Counted from the stretch's first letter, positions 1-8,607 are shown. The stretch is DNA of 64,000 nucleotides from Lactococcus petauri (GCF_002154895.1 NZ_MUIZ01000004.1:62001-126000); one strand, 5' to 3'. The notes: generated from the sequence alone by a model not told the origin. Numbers and translations: made by a program.

Positions 1-591
1 GTGATTTTCTCTCTTGTTCAAGCAGGAACTTTTGCAGCAGGATTTGTCGTTGTTCTACAAGGGGTGCGTATGATTTTAGCCGAAATCGTACCGGCTTTTC
101 AAGGGATTGCCCAGAAATTGGTTCCCAACTCAAAACCGGCTTTGGATGTACCAATCGTCTTTCCTTATGCACCAAATGCGGTATTGATCGGTTTCTTCGT
201 TTCCTTTATCACAGGATGTTTATCGATGGTTGCTATGCTCGTCATGGGAACAACGGTTATCATTCCGGGCGTTGTTGGACATTTCTTCTGCGGTGCAGCA
301 GCAGCAATATTTGGTAATGCCAATGGCGGACGACGTGGAGCAGTGATTGGAGCAATTGCTAATGGGCTCCTCTTATCTTGGTTACCTCTTTTCATTATTC
401 CATCTTTAGGTGCTTTCGGAGCAGATGCTTCAGCCACATTTGCGGATACAGATTACCTGATTCCAGGTATCATTGTTGGCCGAGTTGGTGAAATGGGATC
501 TGGTGCAATTGCCGCTCTGATCCTAGGATTTCTCGCTGTTGTCCTGATTCTTAGTGCAGTCTTAAATGCCAGAGATAAAGCCAAAGTTTAA
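1..591 (+). CDS. ulaA: PTS ascorbate-type permease IIC (UlaA/SgaT), C-terminal part
   Basis: This is a polytopic membrane protein matching the C-terminal half of the UlaA/SgaT family, the EIIC component that imports and phosphorylates L-ascorbate with separate EIIA and EIIB proteins. About 196 residues are visible, with four or five hydrophobic segments and a Gly-rich stretch around residues 85-120 (GVVGHFF, GNANGGRRGAV). The family is usually about 450-480 residues, so the gene begins before the window and the GTG at base 1 is probably internal. It ends in a TAA followed by an intrinsic terminator. The substrate is inferred from the family only; related pentitol-type systems cannot be excluded. 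Confidence 0.8.
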   Translation: MIFSLVQAGTFAAGFVVVLQGVRMILAEIVPAFQGIAQKLVPNSKPALDVPIVFPYAPNAVLIGFFVSFITGCLSMVAMLVMGTTVIIPGVVGHFFCGAAAAIFGNANGGRRGAVIGAIANGLLLSWLPLFIIPSLGAFGADASATFADTDYLIPGIIVGRVGEMGSGAIAALILGFLAVVLILSAVLNARDKAKV

Positions 592-609
592 GTCAATGTC
601 AATGTTTAC

Positions 610-645
610 AAAAATCAGTTTTCGCTCAGGAAATCTGATTTTTTA
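610..645 (+). terminator. Intrinsic terminator after ulaA
   Basis: An 8-bp stem (AAAATCAG at 611-618 with CTGATTTT at 635-642) is followed by a T run. It lies 20 bp after the ulaA stop codon. Confidence 0.75.
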
Positions 646-658
646 GTAAGATGAAAAT

Positions 659-672
659 AAAAAACGTTTTCA
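659..672 (+). promoter_or_regulatory. cre-like site in the tkt promoter
   Basis: The 14-mer AAAAAACGTTTTCA fits the right half and centre of the catabolite-responsive element (TGWNANCGNTNWCA) but not its first two bases. It ends 8 bp upstream of the extended -10 element TGTTATAAT (677-685), so bound CcpA would overlap the -35 region and would be expected to repress. This is a motif match only. Confidence 0.45.
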
Positions 673-720
673 ATTATGTTATAATAAAATGTATTATCAA
701 AAGATTAAATGGAGAAAAAT

Positions 721-2721
721 ATGTTTGACAACACCGATCAGTTAGCTGTAAATTCAATCCGTACTTTGTCAATGGATGCTATCCAAAAAGCAAATTCTGG
801 ACATCCAGGATTGCCAATGGGTGCGGCACCAATGGCTTATGTTCTTTGGAGCAAGTTTTTGAATGTGAACCCACAAACAGGGCGTAAATGGTCTAACCGC
901 GACCGCTTTGTCCTCTCTGCAGGACACGGTTCGGCAATGCTTTACAGTCTTTTACACTTGGCAGGCTATAAAGTATCAATGGATGACTTGAAAAACTTCC
1001 GCCAATGGGGCTCAAAAACTCCAGGACATCCTGAAGTAGACTGGACAGATGGTGTAGAAGCGACTACAGGTCCTTTAGGACAAGGAATCGCCAATGCTGT
1101 CGGTATGGCAATGGCCGAAGCTCATTTAGCTGCTACTTACAATAAACCAGATTTTGATATTGTAGATCACTATACTTATGCCTTAAATGGTGACGGTGAC
1201 CTTATGGAAGGTGTTTCTCAAGAAGCAGCTTCACTCGCTGGTAAATTAAAACTCGGAAAACTTGTGCTGTTCTATGATTCAAATAATATCTCTCTTGATG
1301 GTGATTTGGATAAATCATTTATTGATGATATTAAAATGCGTTTTGAAAGCTACGGTTGGCAACATATCTTGGTTAAAGACGGCAACGATTTGACTGAAAT
1401 TGCAGCAGCTGTAGAGCAAGCAAAAGCTGAAACTGAAAAACCAACAATTATTGAAGTTAAGACTGTTATTGGATTCGGTGCTGAAAAACAAGGCACTTCA
1501 GCAGTACACGGTGCTCCTCTTGGTGCAGAAGGCATAGAATTTGCGAAGAAAGCTTACGGCTGGGACTATCCAGAATTCACTGTTCCTGAAGAAGTGACTG
1601 AGCGTTTCCGTCAAACATTGAATACACGTGGCGAAGCCATGGAACAAGTATGGAATGATACTTTCAAGGCTTATGCTGAAAAATATCCAGAACTTGCTGA
1701 ACAATATGTAAAAGCATTTGAAAATGAAACTCCTGAACTTGATTTAAGCAAGCATGAACTTGGTTCAAGCAAAGCTTCACGTGTAACTTCACAAGAAGCT
1801 ATCCAAGAACTCTCAGCACAAATGCCAAACCTTTGGGGTGGTTCAGCTGACTTATCAGCATCAAACAATACAATGGCTAAAAATGATACAGACTTTATGC
1901 CGGATAACTATGCTGGTCGTAACATTTGGTTTGGTGTCCGTGAATTTGCGATGGGTGCAATTATGAACGGTATTGCCCTTCACGGCGGTACACGCGTTTA
2001 TGGTGGTACATTCTTCGTCTTCAGTAATTACATGCTTCCAGCAGTACGTATGGCTGCACTTCAAGAATTGCCTGTTACCTATGTTTGGACTCATGATTCA
2101 ATCGCAGTTGGTGAAGATGGTCCAACACACGAGCCTGTTGAACAATTGGCTTCAGTACGTTCTATGCCAAACTTAGATACTATCCGCCCTGCAGATGGTA
2201 ATGAAGTGGTTGCTGCATGGCGTCGTGCAGCTTCAAGCAAAAAACGTCCAACAGCGCTTGTTTTGACACGTCAAAACTTGCCAGTTCTTGAAGGAACAGC
2301 ACAATTGGCTGAAGAAGGCCTCAATCGTGGTGCCTACATTCTCTCTAAAGAAGAAGGTGAGCTTGAAGGAATTATCATCGCGACAGGTTCAGAAGTAGCA
2401 CTTGCGCTTGAAGCTAAAAAAGAGTTAGGAAAAGGCGTACGTGTCGTTTCTATGCCTTCAATGAATATCTTTGACGAACAATCTGCAGAGTATAAAGAAG
2501 AAATTCTTCCGAAAAATGTCTGCTGCCGTTTGGCTGTCGAAGCAGGAACAAGCTTCGGTTGGGCGAAATATATTGGTTTAGCAGGAGCTACAGTCACAGT
2601 AGATAAATGGGGCGCTTCAGCACCTGCCAATATCGTTTTACCAGAATATGGTTTTACAGTAGAAAATGTTGTTAAAACATATAAAGAAATGAAAGACAAC
2701 TGCCCTAAAGATTGCTGCTAA
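721..2721 (+). CDS. tkt: Transketolase
   Basis: Transketolase is a thiamine diphosphate enzyme that transfers two-carbon ketol units in the non-oxidative pentose phosphate pathway. Seen: an N-terminal SGHPGLPMG motif, [12 protein letters not shown], the cofactor region GDGDLMEG, the pyrimidine-domain segment [10 protein letters not shown] with [11 protein letters not shown], and a C-terminal transketolase fold. The start at 721 is preferred over an in-frame ATG at 709, because that ATG overlaps the GGAG sequence (711-714) that serves as ribosome binding site for 721. The resulting 666 residues are normal for the family. The extreme C-terminus is Cys-rich (NCPKDCC), which I do not recognise as a family feature. 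Monocistronic between terminators, with a cre-like site in the promoter. Confidence 0.95.
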   Translation: MFDNTDQLAVNSIRTLSMDAIQKANSGHPGLPMGAAPMAYVLWSKFLNVNPQTGRKWSNRDRFVLSAGHGSAMLYSLLHLAGYKVSMDDLKNFRQWGSKTPGHPEVDWTDGVEATTGPLGQGIANAVGMAMAEAHLAATYNKPDFDIVDHYTYALNGDGDLMEGVSQEAASLAGKLKLGKLVLFYDSNNISLDGDLDKSFIDDIKMRFESYGWQHILVKDGNDLTEIAAAVEQAKAETEKPTIIEVKTVIGFGAEKQGTSAVHGAPLGAEGIEFAKKAYGWDYPEFTVPEEVTERFRQTLNTRGEAMEQVWNDTFKAYAEKYPELAEQYVKAFENETPELDLSKHELGSSKASRVTSQEAIQELSAQMPNLWGGSADLSASNNTMAKNDTDFMPDNYAGRNIWFGVREFAMGAIMNGIALHGGTRVYGGTFFVFSNYMLPAVRMAALQELPVTYVWTHDSIAVGEDGPTHEPVEQLASVRSMPNLDTIRPADGNEVVAAWRRAASSKKRPTALVLTRQNLPVLEGTAQLAEEGLNRGAYILSKEEGELEGIIIATGSEVALALEAKKELGKGVRVVSMPSMNIFDEQSAEYKEEILPKNVCCRLAVEAGTSFGWAKYIGLAGATVTVDKWGASAPANIVLPEYGFTVENVVKTYKEMKDNCPKDCC

Positions 2722-2787
2722 TCGAAAATCATGCGGTAAAAAAGCTTTTGTTGCACTGAGACTTGCAGATTATGCTATAATAAGTTC

Positions 2788-2950
2788 ATGCGATGAGTCG
2801 ATCTTCTACTTTAGTAGATTATTGAAGCACAGGAGTTCTGGAACATTTGGTTGTTCGTGCAGGAAGCATGAGAACTTGTTAGCGCGTGTGAACCGCTCTG
2901 ACACAATGAAAGTTGCCTGAAAGATCTCTCTTTTGAGAGGTCTTTTTTTT
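2788..2950 (+). ncRNA. Unassigned structured small RNA transcription unit
   Basis: The 323-bp gap between tkt and the next gene holds an apparently complete non-coding transcription unit. It has an extended -10 (TGCTATAAT, -10 hexamer 2776-2781) with a possible TTGCAC -35, and a strong terminator (stem 2922-2930 with 2935-2943, then eight T). Between them are about 160 nt of hairpin-rich sequence, including TCTAC/GTAGA, GAACA/TGTTC, CGTGC-AGGAA-GCATG and AGCG/CGCT stems. No ribosome binding site plus open frame is evident. I tested it against SRP RNA, 6S RNA, tmRNA and RNase P from memory: the SRP core (GTCAGG...GGAAG..AGCAG) is absent and the fold is not rod-like as 6S would be. Identity unknown. 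Confidence 0.6.
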
Positions 2951-2975
2951 GTGAAATAAAGCGTGGAAAGACCAG

Positions 2976-3003
2976 TTGTTTCCTTTGGAATTAATGATAT
3001 AAT
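2976..3003 (+). promoter_or_regulatory. Promoter of the 75-aa protein gene
   Basis: TTGTTT (2976-2981) and TATAAT (2998-3003) are separated by 16 bp, and TGA precedes the -10 hexamer. Confidence 0.65.
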
Positions 3004-3044
3004 AGAGGGGTGTAAATCTATCTATTATATTTTAGGAGAGACTA

Positions 3045-3272
3045 TTGAGCGTAATGATGTACAGCCTTTTTGATGTAGAGGGTAATGCAGAAGCGATAAT
3101 ATCTTATACAGAAAATGCGATGAAAAAAGAAGGAAAAACTTCAGAAGAAATAGAATTGTATAAATCTGAAGTTGAAAACAGTGATTATCCCGGACTTGTC
3201 AGTGTATCTGTGAGTATGTTGGATGAGTTGAATGGGATGCACACCCGCCAAGAAGTGAAACATATAGAGTAA
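3045..3272 (+). CDS. Small protein of unknown function (75 aa)
   Basis: This is a cytoplasmic, acidic small protein with no signal peptide or membrane segment, and I do not recognise its family. A TTG start at 3045 is chosen because AGGAG (3034-3038) sits 6 bases upstream; ATG codons at 3054 and 3057 are too far from that site. The middle is Lys/Glu-rich and probably helical (residues about 25-45), followed by a short hydrophobic VSVSVSML segment. It has its own promoter and terminator, so it is a monocistronic unit between the small RNA and nox. No function can be assigned from sequence. Confidence 0.65.
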   Translation: MSVMMYSLFDVEGNAEAIISYTENAMKKEGKTSEEIELYKSEVENSDYPGLVSVSVSMLDELNGMHTRQEVKHIE

Positions 3273-3282
3273 GTAAAAAGTA

Positions 3283-3310
3283 GAGTATTTCAAAAATACT
3301 CGCTTTTTTG
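3283..3310 (+). terminator. Intrinsic terminator after the 75-aa gene
   Basis: A GAGTATTT stem pairs with AAATACTC and is followed by GCTTTTTT. Confidence 0.7.
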
Positions 3311-3378
3311 ATAGAAAAATAATAATGTCCTGAAAGAATGTAAAATGTAGGAAAAATAAGGTTTCTAAGCTACTGAAT

Positions 3379-3410
3379 TTGTGAAGTTTGTGAATTCACA
3401 AACTTCACAA
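3379..3410 (+). promoter_or_regulatory. 32-bp perfect palindrome upstream of nox
   Basis: Sixteen bases are followed by their exact reverse complement, centred between 3394 and 3395. The arms contain TTGTGAA twice (3379-3385, 3388-3394) and TTCACAA twice (3395-3401, 3404-3410). TTGTGAA...TTCACAA is the half-site vocabulary of the redox repressor Rex, though the usual 4-bp gap is not present here. There is no T run, so a terminator is unlikely. A redox-linked operator for NADH oxidase is a reasonable inference. Confidence 0.6.
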
Positions 3411-3419
3411 GCGCTTACA
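3406..3419 (+). promoter_or_regulatory. cre-like half-site upstream of nox
   Basis: CACAAGCGCTTACA matches the centre and right half of the CcpA consensus but not the left three bases. It overlaps the last five bases of the palindrome, so two regulators would compete. The related string TTACAAGC recurs at 3465-3472. Confidence 0.35.
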
Positions 3420-3502
3420 AAAGAAATGCGAAAGAAGTGTGCTAAACTTATATTGTAAAAATATTTACAAGCTTTTACAATAAAAAAAGGAGATTTTCCA
3501 AC

Positions 3503-4840
3503 ATGAAAATCGTTATTATAGGCACAAATCACGCAGGTATTGCTGCGGCAAATACATTATTAGACAACTATCCTGGTCATGAAATTACCATGATAGACCG
3601 TAATAGTAATATGAGTTACTTGGGCTGTGGTACAGCTTTATGGGTGGGTCGTCAAATTGATCAACCGAATGAACTTTTCTATGCACGACCAGATGATTTT
3701 GAAGCAAAAGGTGCGAAGGTGTTGACTGAAACTGAAGTATCGTCTATTGATTTCGAGCATAAAAAAGTGTATGCTACAACAAAATCCGGAGAAGAGCGTG
3801 AGGAAGATTATGACAAACTTATTCTTGCGATGGGTTCAAGACCAATCATTCCCAAAATTACAGGTAATGAATTAGAAGGTATTCATTTTCTCAAACTCTT
3901 TCAAGAAGGACAAGCAGTAGATGAGGAATTTGCTAAGGAAGAAGTGAAACGTATTGCAGTTATTGGGGCGGGGTACATTGGTACAGAAATAGCTGAAGCA
4001 GCAAAACGCCGTGGAAAAGAAGTTTTATTGTTTGATGCGGAAAGCACAGCTTTAGCTTCATATTATGACGAGGACTTTGCGAAAGGAATGGACGAAAACC
4101 TTTCAAATCATGGGATAGAGCTTCATTTTGGTGAAACTGCTGAAGCTTTTAAAGGTACAAATGGTCGGGTTTCTCAAATTGTGACCAATAAAGAGACTTA
4201 CGATGTGGATATGGTAATTAACTGTATCGGTTTTACAGCAAACAGCGCTCTTGTGGGAGACAAACTCGACACACTTCGAAATGGAGCAGTGAAGGTAGAT
4301 AAACATCAACAGACAAGTAATCCCGATGTCTATGCAGTTGGAGATGTAGCTACGATTTATTCAAATGCTCTACAAGATTTTACATATATTGCTCTTGCTT
4401 CTAATGCGGTACGCTCAGGGATTGTCGCTGGACACAACATTGGCGGAACAGCCCTAGAATCAGCTGGTGTTCAAGGGTCAAATGGTATCTCAATCTTCGG
4501 CTATAATATGACTTCTACAGGTTTCTCTGTTAAGGCCGCTCAAAAATTTGGTTTAGATGTTGCTTATACTGATTTTGAAGATAAGCAAAAAGCTTGGTTC
4601 CTTCATGAAAATAATGATAGCGTGAAAATTCGTATTGTTTATGAAAAATCAAGCAGACGTATCGTAGGTGCGCAAATGGCGAGCTATGGGGAAATTATCG
4701 CGGGAAATATCAATATGTTCAGCTTGGCTATCCAAGATCAAAAAACAATTGATGAACTTGCGCTTCTCGATTTGTTCTTCTTACCCCACTTTAACAGTCC
4801 TTATAACTATATGACTGTTGCTGCTTTGAAGGCAGAATAA
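3503..4840 (+). CDS. nox: NADH oxidase, H2O-forming (CoA-disulfide reductase family)
   Basis: This is an FAD enzyme that oxidises NADH with oxygen, regenerating NAD+ and removing oxygen in fermenting cocci. Seen in the 445 residues: the FAD-binding GTNHAGIAAAN (residues 7-17) with His10, the redox-active Cys42 in YLGCGTALW, the NAD-binding VIGAGYIGTE near residue 153, the second FAD segment NPDVYAVGDVA, and a C-terminal dimerisation domain. The single active-site Cys42 and His10 pattern fits water-forming NoxE-type enzymes. The start is supported by AAGGAG at 3487-3492. The gene stands alone between terminators, and the palindrome and cre-like site upstream suggest redox and carbon control. 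Confidence 0.93.
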   Translation: MKIVIIGTNHAGIAAANTLLDNYPGHEITMIDRNSNMSYLGCGTALWVGRQIDQPNELFYARPDDFEAKGAKVLTETEVSSIDFEHKKVYATTKSGEEREEDYDKLILAMGSRPIIPKITGNELEGIHFLKLFQEGQAVDEEFAKEEVKRIAVIGAGYIGTEIAEAAKRRGKEVLLFDAESTALASYYDEDFAKGMDENLSNHGIELHFGETAEAFKGTNGRVSQIVTNKETYDVDMVINCIGFTANSALVGDKLDTLRNGAVKVDKHQQTSNPDVYAVGDVATIYSNALQDFTYIALASNAVRSGIVAGHNIGGTALESAGVQGSNGISIFGYNMTSTGFSVKAAQKFGLDVAYTDFEDKQKAWFLHENNDSVKIRIVYEKSSRRIVGAQMASYGEIIAGNINMFSLAIQDQKTIDELALLDLFFLPHFNSPYNYMTVAALKAE

Positions 4841-4879
4841 CATCAAAATGTAACGTTGACATCTAAGGATATAAGACAC

Positions 4880-4914
4880 AAAAATCACTAAAATACACTT
4901 TAGTGATTTTTTGT
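4880..4914 (+). terminator. Intrinsic terminator after nox
   Basis: A perfect 12-bp stem (4881-4892 with 4899-4910) with a 6-nt loop ends in a T run. Confidence 0.85.
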
Positions 4915-4929
4915 TAAATTAAGTTACAT

Positions 4930-4958
4930 TTGTGCAATATTGTCTAATGTTATATAAT
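4930..4958 (+). promoter_or_regulatory. Promoter of the Mga-type regulator gene
   Basis: TTGTGC (4930-4935) and TATAAT (4953-4958) are spaced by 17 bp. Confidence 0.65.
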
Positions 4959-4996
4959 AGAAAAAAATTGACGAGGTAAATGGAGGAAACGGTATT

Positions 4997-6448
4997 GTGT
5001 TAAAATATTTAGACGAAGATGATTTTAAAAAACTTCAAATTTTATATTATTTAGAAAATCATCATCTCTCAACGGTACTTTTTGATGACTTAATTGAAGA
5101 ATTGCACCTTAATAATTATCAAGTTAAGAAGCTCTTATCTGAGATACAAGCAGAAATTAAATCTTGGAAATTAGAGAATTATTACCTCATTGATCTCCAG
5201 ACGCAGAAAAGTTTTGTCCGTTACGAAAGAAGAACTCAAGGAAACATTATGCTGCTCTTAAATCATTACGTTAAGAGATCTCAGATGCAAGCCTTGATTC
5301 GGGCAATCTTTACTGAAGATGTGAACAAAATTGCTGAACTCGAAGATGTCGTCTTTTTATCAAAGTCAGCCACCTATAAACTGGTCAAAAAATTTACGGA
5401 TTTAACCAAGGAATATGATGTAACTATTGATAAAAACATGCGCTTTGCTGGTGAAGAATGGAAGATTAGAGAGTTTCTCTATAATTTCTATCATACCTTG
5501 TATGGCGATCTTTATAAGAGTTTTTCGGAAGATGTAGCGACGGACCTTGAACAAATGATAAAAGCTTTAGAGGAGATAGAGGGGCTTTTTATCCGGGGTC
5601 TAAGTTTAACAGATAGAACAAAATTGTTGTATCGTCTCTTTGTTATCTATACGAGAAATTATTTAGGAAATAAGGCTTCAGCGCAAGATTTCATGAAGAT
5701 TGACAGTCGGTTTATTGAGCCCATAGCCCAGATTTTACGGCATTATCTCGATGGTTCTAATGAAGACGTCTTGGAAGAGACCTATGAGCTTCTTTATTTT
5801 CTTTCAAGTGAGAGCATTACGGCACATTGTGATTTTCAAATTCCAACGAATGTAAGAGAGTTAACACTAGCTTTTACAGAGAGTTTCAATGCTAAATTTA
5901 AAGAACACCAAAACGAACTAAACCAAGCAGAAGTACAAGTAGAGTTAAACAACATCCATCTTCGCTTATTGGTTTCTCTAAGAGCAAACTTTGATGTATC
6001 CAGTTTGAATGATTTTAACTTCATGGGCGAAAATTATGAAGATATTGAGCTCTTTTGTAATAACTTTGCAGACAAAATGTTATTGGATACGCGATATGCG
6101 ACTTTATTTCAAGAAAAACACCAAGCCCTTGTTCGTGAATATATGTTTTTAATTTTGTGTCATACCACTGCTTATCGTACGAGACGTCCAGTAAAGATTT
6201 GTGTGGACTTTTCATATGGTATCTCTTATAACAGATATATTCTTGAAAATATCAAGTCACTAGGATTTTTAAATATTGAAGCCAGTGAAGGAAAAAATAA
6301 AGAAGATATTGACATCTATCTTTCTAATCTTCCTTCGCGAGAAGTTGAAGCAGAACAAATTATTTGGGCATCACCACCCACATCTTATGACTGGGAATTT
6401 TTTGGCAATACAGTAGTTAAAGTAAAAAAAGACAACTTTAATGCCTAG
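4997..6448 (+). CDS. Mga-type transcriptional regulator (PRD/EIIB-like)
   Basis: This 483-residue protein has the layout of Mga/AtxA-type regulators. It has N-terminal helix-turn-helix segments (residues about 10-80, including LSTVLFDDLIEEL and YQVKKLLSEIQ), a second winged-helix-like segment around 110-140, a long helical PRD-like middle, and a C-terminal EIIB-like fold (about 395-470, with DFSYGISYNRYI and DIYLSNLP). Such proteins activate surface-protein genes and are often controlled by PTS phosphorylation. The GTG start has GGAGG ten bases upstream. It lies directly upstream of and co-oriented with the WxL locus, so it is the best candidate for its regulator. That link is inference from position. 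Confidence 0.8.
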   Translation: MLKYLDEDDFKKLQILYYLENHHLSTVLFDDLIEELHLNNYQVKKLLSEIQAEIKSWKLENYYLIDLQTQKSFVRYERRTQGNIMLLLNHYVKRSQMQALIRAIFTEDVNKIAELEDVVFLSKSATYKLVKKFTDLTKEYDVTIDKNMRFAGEEWKIREFLYNFYHTLYGDLYKSFSEDVATDLEQMIKALEEIEGLFIRGLSLTDRTKLLYRLFVIYTRNYLGNKASAQDFMKIDSRFIEPIAQILRHYLDGSNEDVLEETYELLYFLSSESITAHCDFQIPTNVRELTLAFTESFNAKFKEHQNELNQAEVQVELNNIHLRLLVSLRANFDVSSLNDFNFMGENYEDIELFCNNFADKMLLDTRYATLFQEKHQALVREYMFLILCHTTAYRTRRPVKICVDFSYGISYNRYILENIKSLGFLNIEASEGKNKEDIDIYLSNLPSREVEAEQIIWASPPTSYDWEFFGNTVVKVKKDNFNA

Positions 6449-6462
6449 TTGTTTTTTTTTTA
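6430..6462 (+). terminator. Intrinsic terminator overlapping the 3' end of the regulator gene
   Basis: The stem ACAACT (6432-6437) with AGTTGT (6447-6452) runs across the stop codon and ends in more than nine T. Confidence 0.65.
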
Positions 6463-6571
6463 TTTTTTTTCAAAATAAAATAAAAAATGACTTCTTTACG
6501 CTTAAATGTTAAAATTACCATAACTAAGCAAATGAGAAGAGTAAAAAGATGAAGTAAAGGATAAGAAGTAT

Positions 6572-6629
6572 GGTAGGATTATTATTCGTGTTTCTATATT
6601 TTAAACGGCTTCACATTGAAGCACTTCAA
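6572..6629 (+). promoter_or_regulatory. Possible activator-dependent promoter of the WxL locus
   Basis: A TATATT -10-like hexamer (6595-6600) has no recognisable -35. Just downstream lie overlapping inverted repeats: GCTTCA-CAT-TGAAGC (6608-6622) and TTGAAGCACTTCAA (6616-6629). The missing -35 fits activation by the upstream regulator, but no Mga box can be named from sequence alone. Confidence 0.35.
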
Positions 6630-6671
6630 CACTAAGCAATAGATAAACTTCAAGGAAAGGAGGGAGAAGTA

Positions 6672-7346
6672 ATGAAAACCTTTATTGTTATGCTGTGGCT
6701 CTTGTCTTCTGTGCAGTTGACAGAGCTAGGAGAGGCAGAAGAAACTAAAGTTAACTATGGAAATGATGCAGCCATCCAGTATTCGACGGGTGAATTTTCA
6801 ATTGACTTTGTCAGCAGTCTGGATTTTGGGACGAATGAAATTTCTAACCAAAATCAAGTTTATTTTGCACAAGCTCAACGTTATTATAAATCGACACTTG
6901 TTACGCCTAACTTTATTCAAATAACAGATAATCGTGGCACATTAAAAGGCTGGACACTTAAAGTTTACGAAAAGGAACAATTTAAAGCAGAAGAGTATTC
7001 TCAATATCAAGAGTTAAAAGGCGCTTCTCTCTCTTTTCACAAACCTATTTTAGTGACGAATAACAATGCCCAACAGCCTCAAGCTTATGAGGTAGGAAAC
7101 TTGGTGCCGGGAGTTGAAACGCTAGTGGCTCAAGCCAAAGTTGGGGAAGGTGCGGGCACTTGGATAATTCGTTGGGGAAATAAGGAAGATCTCTTTTCAA
7201 GAAAGTTTTCTACGGGTGCTAAAGATATCCAAAAATATTTCGCTTCATCCGTTAGTCTTTATGTTCCAGGCGATACACCAAAAGAGGCTACAACTTATCG
7301 CACAAACTTAACATGGATATTAAGTGAACTACCAGATAACCAATAA
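6672..7346 (+). CDS. WxL domain surface protein (1)
   Basis: This is a secreted, non-covalently wall-bound protein of the WxL class. Seen in 224 residues: an N-terminal hydrophobic signal sequence (about 1-21), the conserved FSIDFVSSLDFG block, the distal WxL motif at Trp94 (GWTL), and the proximal motif at Trp215 (LTWIL) just before the C-terminus. WxL domains are known to bind peptidoglycan and to partner with DUF916/DUF3324 proteins. It is closely related to the protein at 10119-10904, sharing ITDNRGT and GAGTWIIRWG. The ribosome binding site is AAAGGAGGG. It is first in a two-gene unit that ends before the sortase. Confidence 0.9.
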   Translation: MKTFIVMLWLLSSVQLTELGEAEETKVNYGNDAAIQYSTGEFSIDFVSSLDFGTNEISNQNQVYFAQAQRYYKSTLVTPNFIQITDNRGTLKGWTLKVYEKEQFKAEEYSQYQELKGASLSFHKPILVTNNNAQQPQAYEVGNLVPGVETLVAQAKVGEGAGTWIIRWGNKEDLFSRKFSTGAKDIQKYFASSVSLYVPGDTPKEATTYRTNLTWILSELPDNQ

Positions 7347-7367
7347 AATTAAAAAGGAGTAACCCTG

Positions 7368-7793
7368 ATGAAAAAAGCAAATAAACGAGCATCTAAGATT
7401 ACTTATTTGTTTGTTTGCGGGTTTGTATTGTTATCTTTTAGTTTAGCAGGGCCAAAGGCTCAGACTGTTTCTGAAGCAGCTGAAATCATGAATCCGCTCT
7501 CACCTGACGATAAGGTTATACCTCAAGAACCAGAACCCATTACAGTACCGCCGGCTTCAGAAGAGGAAAAAGCTCAAACATCACCTAAAAAGTCTGAAGC
7601 ACAAGGTGACAGAAAAGAAGAAAGACAGAAAAAGCAAGAAAAAAAGAAGAAAATCTTTTTTGCACCAGACACAACAGTTGCACTTGAACAATCACAAAAG
7701 ATTAGAATCTTAGATGGAGATATATCTACATCAACGACTACGGGAAAGGTTCTGTCCATTATGTCAGGGCGTTTGCTCTTTGGAAGTAAGTAA
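7368..7793 (+). CDS. Secreted Lys/Glu-rich protein of unknown function
   Basis: This 141-residue protein has a typical signal peptide (residues about 13-35, cleavage likely near KAQ). It then has a Pro/Glu-rich segment and a highly charged KKEERQKKQEKKKK stretch around residues 75-95. The last 45 residues look like short beta strands (RILDGDIST, TGKVLSIMSGRLLFG). There is no WxL, LPxTG or transmembrane anchor, and I do not recognise the family. A good AAGGAG site and the 21-bp gap from the WxL gene show they are co-transcribed. It could be a linker-like secreted partner, but nothing in the sequence proves this. Confidence 0.75.
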   Translation: MKKANKRASKITYLFVCGFVLLSFSLAGPKAQTVSEAAEIMNPLSPDDKVIPQEPEPITVPPASEEEKAQTSPKKSEAQGDRKEERQKKQEKKKKIFFAPDTTVALEQSQKIRILDGDISTSTTTGKVLSIMSGRLLFGSK

Positions 7794-7800
7794 TAATAAT

Positions 7801-7836
7801 AAATAAAAAAATCACATCAGGTGATTTTTTATTTAT
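7801..7836. terminator. Bidirectional terminator between convergent genes
   Basis: A long A/T-flanked hairpin (AAATCAC with GTGATTT, loop ATCAG) sits between the secreted-protein gene and the oppositely oriented sortase. A and T tracts on both sides allow use in both directions. Confidence 0.8.
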
Positions 7837-7842
7837 TATTTG

Positions 7843-8607
7843 TCATAGTCTCCAGATATAAATAAGAAAGACTAGAGCAAGTATTAGAACAACCAAAAGT
7901 GGTAGGATAAATTTCAACCAGTAAGATTTTGTTTGTTTTTTTTGGATAGCGTTTTGCTTCTCGTGGAAGGCAGCTTGGACTTTTTTTACGGGTGACTCAG
8001 TTACTTTTTTAGCAGTAACGAGTACACGATAAGGTGTTTCGGTGGCGCTGTTACAAGTGATTAAGTAGAGATAATTCGGGCCTTTATCTTGCAGTTCTGA
8101 AAGATCACTTTCTCTAATGATACGGTTGGACTCAACTTTATAAGCATAATAATTATCGAAGTAGCGAACGTATACATCGGCACCGTTTTCTAGCTCTTGA
8201 ATGCCTCCGAAAAGAAGACTAGAGTCGTACTGTACATGATGACCAATAATCGTCAAGCTATGGGATTCAGGGTTACGATCTGGAAAGAGGCTTACAGTTC
8301 CCTGAGCCATATTTTCTTGTGTCAGTCCTACAAAGATGGGTTGACTCACGGCTACGCTTGGTGCAACAATTTGTCCCAGAGCACTTTTGTTTTGATTCAC
8401 TGAGGCTTTAAGTACATCTTTTAAGCGAGGAGCCTGAATTGGCTCAGGAACAGCTACATCTTTTGGCAAATCTGTTCTTATGGTTTCTATTTTCATAAGT
8501 TGAGAATGGGTAGCTATACTAAAATATTTCGAGAAAGGAATAGAAAGTATGCCCAGCATTAGAATTAAGAGCAGAGTAATCAATATTTTTAAACGTTTTT
8601 TCTTCAT
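7843..8607 (-). CDS. Sortase family transpeptidase
   Basis: Sortases cleave a C-terminal sorting motif and join the protein to the wall. Seen in 254 residues: an N-terminal membrane segment, the catalytic His in TIIGHH (His123), the catalytic Cys in YLITCNS (Cys185), an Arg nine residues later (PYRVLV, Arg194), and a C-terminal hydrophobic segment (about 232-252). An added C-terminal membrane helix is usual in class C, while the ITC signature is closer to class A, so I leave the class open. The start at 8607 is chosen because AAAGGA precedes it by six bases; the ATG at 8622 overlaps that site. It lies inside the WxL locus on the opposite strand, with its own promoter. Confidence 0.88.
   Translation of the reverse strand: MKKKRLKILITLLLILMLGILSIPFSKYFSIATHSQLMKIETIRTDLPKDVAVPEPIQAPRLKDVLKASVNQNKSALGQIVAPSVAVSQPIFVGLTQENMAQGTVSLFPDRNPESHSLTIIGHHVQYDSSLLFGGIQELENGADVYVRYFDNYYAYKVESNRIIRESDLSELQDKGPNYLYLITCNSATETPYRVLVTAKKVTESPVKKVQAAFHEKQNAIQKKQTKSYWLKFILPLLVVLILALVFLIYIWRL

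Noticed and set aside
709-720. Upstream ATG of transketolase
   Set aside because: It overlaps the GGAG that serves the ATG at 721 and has no ribosome binding site of its own.
2788-2950. Assignment of the RNA as SRP RNA or 6S RNA
   Set aside because: The conserved SRP core is missing, and the predicted hairpins do not form a single rod with a central bubble. I leave the identity open.
3415-3480. TTACAAGC repeats before nox as a CRISPR-like or integration repeat
   Set aside because: Only two short copies with no regular spacers; better explained as regulatory half-sites.
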